Shown one piece after another: positions 8,390 through 16,755 of a stretch of DNA of 64,000 nucleotides. Numbering within the stretch: the stretch's first letter is position 1; each line of letters opens with the position of its first letter. The notes beneath the pieces were generated by a model. That model ran no database searches, was not told the DNA's origin, and saw only the letters and a list, made by a program, of their open reading frames with translations. Source of the stretch: Tellurirhabdus bombi (GTDB lineage Bacteria > Bacteroidota > Bacteroidia > Cytophagales > Spirosomataceae); contig NZ_CP090557.1 in assembly GCF_021484805.1 (NCBI RefSeq), positions 4,786,001 to 4,850,000 of the forward strand, given 5' to 3'. Position numbers and translations under genes: made by a program.

Positions 8390-9055
8390 ATGAAAGGGAG
8401 TGAATTGGATTTATACCTAAGTATGGGGTATTTTCGCATGCAGCAAAAAGTGTTTACCTGTTGCGCTGTGCTTTTTGACAATACAGTTTGTACGGTTCAT
8501 TGGCTGCGCATTGCCCTGTCGCGGGTAAATTACGGCAAGGATCAACTGCAATTGCTGAGAAAAAATCAACAATTTTTGGTAACAGTCAAGCCTTTCGTTC
8601 TGACGGAACAGGTGGAAGCGCTTTACGCCGAATACAAAAGCGCCATCACGTTTGACGCTCCCGAATCTGTCGAAGCCTGTTTGTTTGGAGAGGCAGACTA
8701 TAACCTGTTTGATACGTATGCGGTTGAAGTTCGGGATGATACCAAATTAATTGCGGTGGGCATCTTTGACAACGGCGCTCGAAGCATCGCTGGCATCATG
8801 AATTTTTACCATCCGGCGTATCGTAAATACAGCCTGGGAAAATACCTGATGCTCCAGAAAATCAATTACGCCCGCGATCAGCAGAAAGTCTATTACTACC
8901 CTGGTTACTTAGCCAATAACAACCCTAAGTTCAACTATAAGCTCTTCGCCAGCGAGGAAGCTACTGAAGTCTTCGACAATCGTCATTTTAGCTGGGTACC
9001 TTTTAACTGGGAAACGGTAACTATTCATTCAGCCGACATCATGAGTCAGATTTAA
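8390..9055 (+). CDS. Arginyl/leucyl-tRNA-protein transferase-like protein (Ate/Bpt family)
   Basis: 221 residues. The start YLSMGYFRMQQKVFT resembles the N-terminal signature of Ate/Bpt enzymes, and the C-terminal half carries the GNAT-like Ate_C core: IAVGIFDNGARSIAG, FYHPAYRKYSLGKYLMLQKI and YYYPGYLA. Family members transfer Arg or Leu from aminoacyl-tRNA to N-terminal Asp/Glu or Lys/Arg of proteins, marking them for ClpS/ClpAP. The cysteine-rich N-terminal element is reduced (CC at about 23-24), and the amino acid transferred cannot be read from sequence. It has its own candidate promoter. Confidence 0.75.
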   Translation: MKGSELDLYLSMGYFRMQQKVFTCCAVLFDNTVCTVHWLRIALSRVNYGKDQLQLLRKNQQFLVTVKPFVLTEQVEALYAEYKSAITFDAPESVEACLFGEADYNLFDTYAVEVRDDTKLIAVGIFDNGARSIAGIMNFYHPAYRKYSLGKYLMLQKINYARDQQKVYYYPGYLANNNPKFNYKLFASEEATEVFDNRHFSWVPFNWETVTIHSADIMSQI

Positions 9056-9407
9056 ACGTAGTGTCCGAAATCTTCAACTAATTTCCACAAATCAGCTAGT
9101 TTCAATTCGATCACAGAAAGACTAGCATACACCCGATTAGCGGCGAGGTCCCCTTTTTTGGAAACTACTTTTAGAAAGTTTATTAGAAAAATGCAAAGGG
9201 GACAGCATTAATTGAGGGACTGTAGAAAACAGAACCATTATGTACCAGAAATAGGCAAAATTAGTAAAGTCCAATCAGCGTAGACAAGCTACTTTTACAG
9301 CTCATATTCATCAACACTCAAGAAACCACCCCGCCCTGGCTAGATTCGAGGCGGGGTTTTTGTTTGATTAACGAAATTGTGATAACGATATAAGGCCACA
9401 GCAGACC
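9056..9407. other. Intergenic stretch with an orphan terminator
   Basis: About 350 bases between the transferase gene and the convergent LytTR gene. I see no plausible reading frame. The only clear element is the terminator at 9328-9361, about 270 bases beyond the transferase stop. The stretch is therefore either a long 3' UTR or holds a small untranslated transcript. Confidence 0.4.
9328..9361 (+). terminator. Rho-independent terminator
   Basis: ACCCCGCC (9328-9335) pairs exactly with GGCGGGGT (9350-9357), followed by TTTTT. Confidence 0.8.
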
Positions 9408-9722
9408 TCAGGAATAAGCAGGTTTCATGGAATAATGCGTTCGCATCAATTGCCCCCGCATGGATGCCCAGCGGCGGCGGCTTACCGGAAGCTCCGTGCC
9501 GTCGTGTAGCACAACCGCACCTGACAGGCTATCCGGAAACGCACGAATCATGCGAATGCAAGCCGGATTTACCAGAATACTTTTGTGGATGCGAATGTAA
9601 TTTGGCAGAAGAGTCTGGAGGAACTTTAACGTCTGAGCGGTCAGGTGTTTATTACCGTCCAAATAATGCAGCCACGTATAGTTGCCCTCGCCGGTCAAAT
9701 AAACTAGTATATCTTTTTTCAT
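9408..9722 (-). CDS. Stand-alone LytTR DNA-binding protein
   Basis: 104 residues, consisting only of a LytTR domain: an early GEGNYTWLHY strand, the IRIHKSILVNP segment (about 44-54) that corresponds to the conserved RxHxSxxVN core, and a C-terminal LPVSRRR recognition segment. There is no receiver or membrane part. LytTR domains bind pairs of direct repeats about 21 bases apart; none was spotted just upstream of this gene. Single-domain LytTR proteins are common in Cytophagales and act as transcription regulators with unknown input. Confidence 0.85.
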   Translation of the reverse strand: MKKDILVYLTGEGNYTWLHYLDGNKHLTAQTLKFLQTLLPNYIRIHKSILVNPACIRMIRAFPDSLSGAVVLHDGTELPVSRRRWASMRGQLMRTHYSMKPAYS

Positions 9723-9863
9723 GAAGGCTTAAGGATTATAGGCGTCATTTAAGTACATCAAATTAACCATTCTTCTGTCTGATAAATTGAAAAATGTTGG
9801 TAAACGTCAGTTCTAGCAGTGTCAAAGACTAATTTTAGTAAGTGAATGACGTATAGTAAATAA

Positions 9864-9897
9864 TTGAAAACTTCCTGTAATGCCTTTCTTATTTTTG
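9864..9897 (+). promoter_or_regulatory. Bacteroidota-type promoter of the acetyltransferase gene
   Basis: TTG at 9864-9866, a 23-base spacer, then a perfect TATTTTTG at 9890-9897. The ATG at 9936 is 38 bases downstream. Confidence 0.6.
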
Positions 9898-9935
9898 CCG
9901 CAGGTGATTTGAACACCACAGATTAAAAGAGAAAC

Positions 9936-10421
9936 ATGCATTCAACGAGTACGCTTCTTCCCAAAGCTGGCCTGCGGATGGGCCCGGTAAACCCCAATGA
10001 TTTTCAAAAGCTTACAGATGTCTGGGAAGCGTCTGTGCGGGCTACCCATCATTTTCTGACAGAGGACGATTTGCTACTTTTCAAGCGGCTAATTCGTGAG
10101 CAATACCTTTTTCAAGTTGATTTAACCTGTATTCGGGAGGAAAAAGGGCAGATTCTCGGTTTTTTGGGCGTTGCCGACGACAAAATTGAAATGCTGTTCG
10201 TGCATCCGGCTTTTTTTCGACAGGGGATCGGAAAAGCTCTGGCTAATTACGCCGTTGATACACTGAAGTTGAGTAAAGTAGACGTGAATGAGCAAAACCA
10301 GCAGGCGCTTGATTTTTACCTGCGTCTGGGTTTTTTGGTAAAAAGCCGTTCCTCGTTGGATGGTATGGGCAAACCGTATCCCTTGCTACATTTGGAGATG
10401 CCTAGCAAGCAACTTAACTAG
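9936..10421 (+). CDS. YjaB-like GNAT N-acetyltransferase
   Basis: 161 residues. The whole length resembles Escherichia coli YjaB: VWEASVRATHHFL near the start, the acetyl-CoA-binding VHPAFFRQGIGKAL (Q/RxxGxG/A motif), VNEQNQQALDFYLRLGF and GKPYPLLHLEM at the end. It transfers an acetyl group from acetyl-CoA to an unknown amine in the cytosol. It has its own promoter and is convergent with the small cysteine-rich gene behind it. Confidence 0.85.
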   Translation: MHSTSTLLPKAGLRMGPVNPNDFQKLTDVWEASVRATHHFLTEDDLLLFKRLIREQYLFQVDLTCIREEKGQILGFLGVADDKIEMLFVHPAFFRQGIGKALANYAVDTLKLSKVDVNEQNQQALDFYLRLGFLVKSRSSLDGMGKPYPLLHLEMPSKQLN

Positions 10422-10440
10422 CTAAATACTTATTTTATAG

Positions 10441-10677
10441 TTACTTACGCAGCAAATTTGCACTCTCAGCAGCTTGTTGATAAGCTGCTTTTAGCTCATA
10501 CAAACATTGGAGGCACAAGCACTCGCCATCATAGTCCAGCGTGGTCAGTTCCCGGATGTATTCGGTTTCCTGCCGCGTCAGATTAATTGCTAAACAGTCG
10601 CACTTGAGGATCGAATTGACTTTGCAGGTAAAAAGCTGGTTGCACCGAGAGCAACTTTCAGCAGCATGTTTGGTCAT
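10441..10677 (-). CDS. Cysteine-rich CWC-family protein
   Basis: 78 residues from the ATG at 10677, chosen because family members begin only a few residues before the first CxxC; an ATG at 10719 would add 14 residues. Eight cysteines are arranged as CSRCNQLFTC, CDC and CLCLQC, matching the Cys_rich_CWC pattern, which probably binds zinc. No biochemical role is established for the family. It is convergent with the YjaB-like gene, with 19 bases between stops. Confidence 0.7.
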   Translation of the reverse strand: MTKHAAESCSRCNQLFTCKVNSILKCDCLAINLTRQETEYIRELTTLDYDGECLCLQCLYELKAAYQQAAESANLLRK

Positions 10678-10991
10678 TTTTTCGACAGTTAAGGGATCTT
10701 TATACAAGATACGGCACAATTACACAGGTTGAAATAGCTTCTGCTTCCGCCAAAGCGATAAAGTCCTTTAATGTCTGCCCTTACGGACTCATTACCAGAC
10801 ACCCTGATTTAAATTAACAGATTTACCCACGCTTATAGCTTATTTTATTATTATTGAGTGACATTCGTATGCTGGATGGAGGGTTTTGCTAGTTGCAAGA
10901 TTTAGGCCCCAACTTTAGAAAAATGGCATCTCATTCTGGTTTCGCTTTACGTAGGGATCATCGCCTTTGGGCAGGCTATCGAAACAGATCA

Positions 10992-13070
10992 ATGGCGCTG
11001 CTTCTCCACGTAAGTGCCTGTCTGTTTGCCTGTCAGACAACGAACAAGAATGCTGACCACGCGGCTTACACCCAGCAATTAATCAATAAAGCCGATAGCC
11101 TGAAACACACCACAGGTCTAAAACAGGCTACTTCCTTTCTGGATTCAGCTTACGAACACTTTCCGGCGGCCAGCGTCCTGGACAAGTACCTAAAATACAG
11201 ATACTTGCTCCAATCTCACCAACAAAGTAACAAACCAGCAGATCATATCCTTAGTGAGAGCTATGCGGACAGTATTTTTAGGCTTATTCGTAGTCAGCCG
11301 GGAGCGATGGAGCAATACCAGCAAGAGTATGCGCTAACGCATTTGTACAAAGGTGACGTTTTACGTACGCAAAAAAGATACAAAGAGGCGTATTCGTATT
11401 ACCACAAGGGCAAAATCCTCATGGAAGGTTTGCTGGATACGTGTCAGAGCAGCCAGTATACAAATCGCATTGCGGTTATATATTACGCGCAGGCCGACTA
11501 TGCAAAAGCAACGGTTTATTACAAGCAGGCTATGCAGGAGTTAAAGCATTGCCGTGGAAGCTCCGACTTTGAGTATGCTTTTGTTTACCCCCAAGGAACA
11601 CTGGATAATATTGGACTTTGTTATGCCGCCCGGGGCATGGCTGACAGCGCCATGTATTATTACAACGCCGCCTTGACCTTTATTGACAAAAACGCGCATA
11701 AGTTTCCAAATGACAAGGAATTTGTGGCTACGGCCAGAGCGGTAATTCTGGGAAATCAGGCAAAAATTTACCAGACCAAAGGCGATCTTAAGCGTGCCGA
11801 AGCCCTGCTGAAAACCAGCATCCGTATTAATTCGCAAAAGAAACATGATAACCGGGACGCCCAGTTTTCGCAGGCCAAACTTGTCGAAGTATACTTCCAA
11901 CAAAAAAAGTTTGATCAGGCTCGACTAGCGCTTCAGGACTTAAAAACCGCGCTGGATACCCTACCCAATTCGCAGGCAAAACTGCAATGGACTAACTTGC
12001 AATGGCAGTATTTCGACAGGATGCACGACATAGGCCAATCACATCGGTACTTAAAAAGCTACCTGGCCCTGAAGGATACGCTTGAACGCGAAAAAGACCG
12101 GGAAGGAAGCATCGACCAGACGCTACAGCGGCTGGACAACCAGCACCAGCTTGAATTATTTGCCGAAGAAGAGAAGTTAAACAGGCTTTACCTCCTGGCC
12201 ACCATTATGCTTTCTGTGATGGCGCTTACCATTGCCTTTCTGATTTGGAAAAACTGGAAGCGATCCCAGGATAATATTCTGGAACTTAAGGCCTTGAACC
12301 AAAAGGTTACGCTTCAGAATGCCCATATGCAAAAAGCGCTGGCCGCCTTGGAGCAAAGTCATACCGAAAATACACACGTTATGAAAGTAGTGGCTCATGA
12401 CTTACGCAGTCCTATTGCTGCTATCAATATGGCTTCGCTCCTGCTGCTTGAACACCATAATTATACGGCTGAACAACGGGAATTTCTGGAAATGATTAAA
12501 GCGTCCACAACGGACTCAATGAGCCTGATTAACAATTTATTACAGACTAATAAAAAAGCGGATAAAGGCCATAAGGAGTGGGTAGAGTTTCATTTATTAC
12601 TGGCTTACTGCGTTAATCTGCTGAAATTTAAGGCAGACGAAAAACGGCAATCTCTTGAGTTACAAATAGAACCCGTTACTATTTTCGTTGATCGGGAAAA
12701 AATCTGGCGGGTCCTAAGTAACCTCATTGCTAATGCCATTAAATTCAGCCCTACTGGGACAACAATCAACATACGCCTGACTTGCCTGGACAATTCTATT
12801 CAGGTTGCGGTAGAAGACCACGGCATTGGCATTCCCAACGAGTTGAAGGAAAAGGTTTTCGACATGTTCACCGAAGCAAAAAGACCTGGAACGGCGGGCG
12901 AACAGCCTTTTGGATTAGGGCTGGCCATTTCCAAACAAATTGTTGAAGCGCATCAGGGAAAATTATGGTTTGAAAGTTCGCCTGTTACAGGAACCACTTT
13001 TTACGTCGAACTACCTCTTACTCAATTCTCTCCTGATCTAGTAGCAACCAGTTCAGGAGAGAATCACTAG
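10992..13070 (+). CDS. TPR-containing sensor histidine kinase
   Basis: 692 residues from the ATG at 10992, whose short hydrophobic start ends in LFAC, compatible with a lipoprotein-type or Sec signal; the frame is open up to 33 codons further upstream. Tetratricopeptide repeats fill the periplasmic part (about 80-390). They are followed by a membrane helix (LYLLATIMLSVMALTIAFLIW), a coiled coil, a HisKA domain with VVAHDLRSP (phosphoacceptor His469), and an HATPase domain with NLIANAIKF, EDHGIGIP and FGLGLAISK. It senses an unknown envelope signal. The convergent receiver gene at 13087 is a natural candidate partner. Confidence 0.9.
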   Translation: MALLLHVSACLFACQTTNKNADHAAYTQQLINKADSLKHTTGLKQATSFLDSAYEHFPAASVLDKYLKYRYLLQSHQQSNKPADHILSESYADSIFRLIRSQPGAMEQYQQEYALTHLYKGDVLRTQKRYKEAYSYYHKGKILMEGLLDTCQSSQYTNRIAVIYYAQADYAKATVYYKQAMQELKHCRGSSDFEYAFVYPQGTLDNIGLCYAARGMADSAMYYYNAALTFIDKNAHKFPNDKEFVATARAVILGNQAKIYQTKGDLKRAEALLKTSIRINSQKKHDNRDAQFSQAKLVEVYFQQKKFDQARLALQDLKTALDTLPNSQAKLQWTNLQWQYFDRMHDIGQSHRYLKSYLALKDTLEREKDREGSIDQTLQRLDNQHQLELFAEEEKLNRLYLLATIMLSVMALTIAFLIWKNWKRSQDNILELKALNQKVTLQNAHMQKALAALEQSHTENTHVMKVVAHDLRSPIAAINMASLLLLEHHNYTAEQREFLEMIKASTTDSMSLINNLLQTNKKADKGHKEWVEFHLLLAYCVNLLKFKADEKRQSLELQIEPVTIFVDREKIWRVLSNLIANAIKFSPTGTTINIRLTCLDNSIQVAVEDHGIGIPNELKEKVFDMFTEAKRPGTAGEQPFGLGLAISKQIVEAHQGKLWFESSPVTGTTFYVELPLTQFSPDLVATSSGENH
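13025..13064 (+). other. Hairpin in the last codons of the kinase gene
   Basis: ATTCTCTCCTGA (13025-13036) and TCAGGAGAGAAT (13053-13064) form a perfect 12-bp stem with a 16-base loop, ending a few bases before the stop codon. There is no T run, so a terminator role is uncertain. Confidence 0.45.
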
Positions 13071-13086
13071 TATAAAACCGCCGTAC

Positions 13087-13554
13087 TTACTCTAGCGAGT
13101 AATTGCTCAGCGTCTGAAAAGTATCCAGCCAGCCTTCAATCGTGACGGGTTTAGTGATGTAAAAGTCGGCACCCCAGTAGTACGAAAGTTCAATGTCTTC
13201 TGCATCTGCCGAATGACTAATGATCACAATTGGAATCCGTTGGTAGACTGCCTGACAACGCAGGTGACGCAGCAGCCCCCATCCTTCTCCCTGGGTGGGC
13301 AAATATAAATCGAGCAGAATAAGTTTGGGCATCGCCTGCTGCCGGAGCCGACAGTTTTCCAGATAAGTCAGGGCCTGGCCGGCTGAGGTAGCTCCCACAT
13401 GCAGCGCGTTTTGAAACTGCTTCCGCATTAAGTACTGCATGATAAGGTGCTCATTTACATTATCTTCGACAACAAGAATACTGGATTGAGCCGAATACGG
13501 AATAGCGGTTGATGGGCTGCCCTTGGTCCCATCAGCCTGGCTATACATTTCCAT
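13087..13554 (-). CDS. Stand-alone response-regulator receiver protein
   Basis: 155 residues: a 24-residue polar N-terminal extension and then a single CheY-like receiver. Seen: acidic pair Glu30-Asp31 (VVEDN), phospho-acceptor Asp82 in LLDLYLP, Ser113 in ISHSAD, and Lys135 in TKP. There is no output domain, so it would act by protein contact or as a phosphate shuttle. It faces the TPR kinase gene tail to tail with a 16-base gap, suggesting but not proving a functional pair. Confidence 0.88.
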   Translation of the reverse strand: MEMYSQADGTKGSPSTAIPYSAQSSILVVEDNVNEHLIMQYLMRKQFQNALHVGATSAGQALTYLENCRLRQQAMPKLILLDLYLPTQGEGWGLLRHLRCQAVYQRIPIVIISHSADAEDIELSYYWGADFYITKPVTIEGWLDTFQTLSNYSLE

Positions 13555-13716
13555 TGTAGTATTATCTTTTAGATTAAGGAAACAGAAAAAAAGTTGTAAT
13601 ATTTAGTGAAAAATAAGAAATATCAAAATTGAAATTTCAATTACTTAGCGTGTATCCAACTGGGTACAAAAATGAAACAAGCAAAGGATATTTCGTAGTT
13701 ACTCAGGAATAGCAGC

Positions 13717-13974
13717 CTACGAGTAACTATTCATTAGCTGCGTCAACTGAGTTTTTAGCAGAAATTTGATTAGAAGCGGATCTTTTTCCTGAAGGTGGCA
13801 ATAGGGGTTTTCAGGGTGCCAGACTAGTATTCTAGTTTTGGGATTATAGACACCAACCGGCGTTATATCTTCGTGTGTAGCCAGATCAGAGAGTATCTCT
13901 AATCCTGCTGCTTCAGAGATACACTCTAAAGATTTGTAATGGCCCCAAAATAGATAGACCACAATCAATCTCAT
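13717..13974 (-). CDS. Small protein of unknown function
   Basis: 85 residues with no recognised family, signal peptide or membrane helix. Features are a hydrophobic start (LIVVYLFWG), an acidic middle and a YNPKTRILVWHPENPYC segment. It is isolated between the receiver gene and a barrel gene on the same strand. Base composition is somewhat more AT-rich than its neighbours. It could be a false call, but the start and stop are well placed and no other frame competes. Confidence 0.4.
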   Translation of the reverse strand: MRLIVVYLFWGHYKSLECISEAAGLEILSDLATHEDITPVGVYNPKTRILVWHPENPYCHLQEKDPLLIKFLLKTQLTQLMNSYS

Positions 13975-14168
13975 AAAAAGAACACCGTTGAGTTAAAGAA
14001 AACAAAATGATCCAATTCGCAAATCTAAATAGCTGAATAATAATAACAAACTATTATTTATCCCTTAATTAATCAGACAAATTTTAGTCCGAGTAACATT
14101 TCTTTGCTGGCAAAACAAGCTGTCTCTGTAGGAAGTTTTAGGCCGGATATACGTGCGCAGACGCAAGC

Positions 14169-14213
14169 CGTCTAAACTCAACTAACCGCCAGTCAGCTGT
14201 TTGAGTTTAGACG
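14169..14213 (-). other. Perfect 13-bp stem-loop after the barrel gene
   Basis: CGTCTAAACTCAA (14169-14181) and its exact complement (14201-14213) enclose a 19-base loop, 23 bases past the barrel gene stop at 14236. No T run follows; it may mark the 3' end of the minus-strand operon. Confidence 0.5.
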
Positions 14214-14235
14214 ATGCACTTATCCAAAAGTCAAT

Positions 14236-15003
14236 TTAAAAAGCAATCAATAAGCCTACGGACGCGTAATTGATCCAGGTAAAATTGTAAATCTGGTCAA
14301 CGTCGGCACCCCCTTCAACAACCCGATAGCCGAGTTTAAGGCCTGCATTTGGGGTAAAATGATAAGCCGCCCCCACAAAAATGTCCTCCGCCCGGCCAAA
14401 ACGAGAGCCCAAGGCGTCGCCCTCAGCAAGTAAAGACCAACGATCCGTGGGTTTGTAAGAGACGTAAAAATTTAGCAAAGGCACAAATCCTAAATCATCG
14501 AAATTCGTGTCTGCCGATTCGTTTACAAACCGCACGTTCGCATCCCGGATTTTGCCCGTCAGACCAGCTCCAACCCGCCACTGATTGCGCGCAATGAAGT
14601 CATAGCGGTAAGTCAGTCGGTACGAATTAAACTGATAATGAACCGTCACTGGCCGACTGGCATCAAAGAGTTGATTGTTATAATTCACCGGCTGGGCAAA
14701 CGCACCTTCATAGCGCACCGTTAGCGGAGCATACAATGCCGATATAGTGTGCCGATTCGCGATGGTATACCCCAAACGAGCCCGGTAAAACACCTTTGGC
14801 TTTATCGACAACTCGTCCGCCAGATCGACCAGTGTTCCGCCCTGGTTGGGAATACGAACCTCGTTGTAATTCGTGCCCAGCACCAAACCTGATTCAAGAT
14901 CGAGCCGCCACTGCGCCCGCAGCGAAAAACTCGTCAGCCACAGAACCGCCAACATCAGTCCTCGGATTAGGGCCATTTTTTTAGAAAGTAGTTGAGTATG
15001 CAT
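14236..15003 (-). CDS. Outer-membrane beta-barrel protein
   Basis: 255 residues. A signal peptide (hydrophobic core GLMLAVLWLTSFSL, cleavage near RAQ-W) is followed by about ten to twelve alternating amphipathic strands with aromatic girdle residues, ending in LLIAF with a C-terminal Phe, as expected for Bam-inserted barrels. The ligand is unknown. It lies 47 bases after the M28 peptidase gene on the same strand, and the LytS/LytTR pair lies upstream, so a four-gene transcript is plausible. Confidence 0.75.
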   Translation of the reverse strand: MHTQLLSKKMALIRGLMLAVLWLTSFSLRAQWRLDLESGLVLGTNYNEVRIPNQGGTLVDLADELSIKPKVFYRARLGYTIANRHTISALYAPLTVRYEGAFAQPVNYNNQLFDASRPVTVHYQFNSYRLTYRYDFIARNQWRVGAGLTGKIRDANVRFVNESADTNFDDLGFVPLLNFYVSYKPTDRWSLLAEGDALGSRFGRAEDIFVGAAYHFTPNAGLKLGYRVVEGGADVDQIYNFTWINYASVGLLIAF

Positions 15004-15050
15004 GACGCATAAACAAGCGCCAAAGCAGATAGTTTTGCTCTCCTAAAGTT

Positions 15051-15983
15051 CTATTTGACGGGCGTGAATGTCATTTTGGGTTTTTGCATTGCTCTGTCGA
15101 GCAGTTTTATTTCCAGACGCAGAATTTCTTCTTCGGCTTTTGCATCGATCTTTTCTGGATCGTCGCTGGGTTTGTGGTAATCGGGATGCCCGCCGGTATG
15201 GAAGAATAAAACCGGAATTTGCTTGGCATAAAAGGCCGCGTTGTCGGAACCGCCATTGCCCGCCCGGTCGGTAAAGAATTTTATACTACTTTCGACGCCT
15301 TTGAAGATTTCTGGCCAGGCGTCACTGGTTCCGTAGCCGCCAACTCCCACTCCCCGACTTGGATCGTAACGCCCGATCATGTCCATACAGATCATAAAAT
15401 TTAGTTTTTCGAGCGGAATTGTCGGATTATTCAGAAAAAAGCGTGAGCCCAACAAACCCAGTTCCTCCGCTCCAAAAGCCATAAACAGCAGATTATAAGG
15501 CTCTTTTATTTTGTTTTTTGCGTAATACTGCGCCAATTCCAGCAAACCCGCCACACCCGAGGCATTGTCATCGGCCCCATTGTGAATTTGCCCTTCTGGT
15601 TGCTTCTCCAGCGAACTTCCCTGCCGGCCAAGGCCCAGATGGTCATAGTGTGCCCCAATCACGATGGTATGAGGAGCGCCGTTATCCAGAAAGCCAATCA
15701 CGTTTGTTGTTTCCCGGAGGCTATCCGAGACGACTACCCGCCTTACCTTGGCCGTAAAATTCTGATAATAGCCCTTAACACCCAGCGGTTTCAGTCCGTA
15801 TTTCTTAAAATGTCTGGCGATATAGGCGGCGGCTTTCGCGTTTTCGGGGCTTCCCGTTCCGCGTCCCTTCATCTTGTCCGAAGCAAGAAAATTAATGTGT
15901 TTGGTGATGCGTTTGGCCGCAGGTTCCTGCGAAAAAAGTGGCTGGCTGCCTAAAAATAGAGCTAAAAAGAGAATATTCTTCAT
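15051..15983 (-). CDS. M28-family metallopeptidase, exported
   Basis: 310 residues from the ATG at 15983. This start gives a clean signal peptide (NILFLALFLGSQPLFSQ); a longer frame reaches 16127 but overlaps the regulator gene. Zinc-ligand motifs of M28 are complete: GAHYDHLG, GADDNASG, AEELGLLGS, MDMIGRYD and, near the end, PDYHKPSDD. The enzyme is a co-catalytic two-zinc aminopeptidase-type peptidase, here periplasmic or outer-membrane-associated. It sits 79 bases after the LytTR regulator gene, so it may be a target or co-transcribed partner. Confidence 0.92.
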   Translation of the reverse strand: MKNILFLALFLGSQPLFSQEPAAKRITKHINFLASDKMKGRGTGSPENAKAAAYIARHFKKYGLKPLGVKGYYQNFTAKVRRVVVSDSLRETTNVIGFLDNGAPHTIVIGAHYDHLGLGRQGSSLEKQPEGQIHNGADDNASGVAGLLELAQYYAKNKIKEPYNLLFMAFGAEELGLLGSRFFLNNPTIPLEKLNFMICMDMIGRYDPSRGVGVGGYGTSDAWPEIFKGVESSIKFFTDRAGNGGSDNAAFYAKQIPVLFFHTGGHPDYHKPSDDPEKIDAKAEEEILRLEIKLLDRAMQKPKMTFTPVK

Positions 15984-16062
15984 AGCGAGCAAATATAGCA
16001 GATTGAACCGCTTCCAGGTATAAAATAGGTTCTGCCTCCACTCCTGCTTATTGGTTTCGATG

Positions 16063-16755
16063 CTACAGACTAAACCGCTTGAAGAATGCGGCTTCGTAGC
16101 TGGCACCAATTGGAATTTCTTCGCCACCGAGCATAATTATGCGGTTTCGTACCGCTTCAATGCGACTAAAAGGAACAATGTAGGACCGATGTACGCGAAT
16201 AAATTCTGTTTCTGGCAGTTTCTCCAACATGGCTTTCATTGTCATTCTGGCGACTACAGGCTTCATATTTTGAATATGAATTTTGAGATAATCGTCTAGT
16301 CCTTCGATGAATAGAATATCTGCAAGGGCAATTTTATACAAACTGTAGTCCGCCCGAATATATAGATAAGCCGGTTTATCTGCCTCAGCCTTGTGAAGCA
16401 GTTTGTGATAATCGAATGCTTTGTTAGCCGCCTGCTGAAACCGCTCAAACGTAAACGGTTTCAACAAGTAATCGATTGCATTCAGGTTGAATCCTTCTAC
16501 CGCGTATTCCGCGTAAGCAGTGGTAAAAATGACCATGGCCTGCTGCGGAATAGCCCAGTAAAATTCAATGCCCGACATGGAGGGCATATTAATATCCAGA
16601 AACAATAAATCGACCGGAAACTGCTGCAAATAATTCAGCGCCTCCCCCGTTTTGGAAAAAGTCTTCTGTAGATCGATAAAATCGACCTGGCTACAAAAAT
16701 GCGCCAAAACCCGCAGCGCAGGTGGTTCATCGTCCAAAGCAAGGGCACGAATCAT
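16063..16755 (-). CDS. LytTR-family response regulator
   Basis: 230 residues: a receiver domain with Asp8, Asp9 and phospho-acceptor Asp54 (FLDINMP) plus Lys97 (LLKPF), then a LytTR DNA-binding domain (about 130-230) with FIRVHRSYIVP. Its start overlaps the end of the sensor kinase gene by ATGA, so the two are translationally coupled and form one two-component system. A pair of direct repeats upstream of the kinase gene has the geometry of a LytTR operator, which suggests autoregulation. Confidence 0.95.
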   Translation of the reverse strand: MIRALALDDEPPALRVLAHFCSQVDFIDLQKTFSKTGEALNYLQQFPVDLLFLDINMPSMSGIEFYWAIPQQAMVIFTTAYAEYAVEGFNLNAIDYLLKPFTFERFQQAANKAFDYHKLLHKAEADKPAYLYIRADYSLYKIALADILFIEGLDDYLKIHIQNMKPVVARMTMKAMLEKLPETEFIRVHRSYIVPFSRIEAVRNRIIMLGGEEIPIGASYEAAFFKRFSL

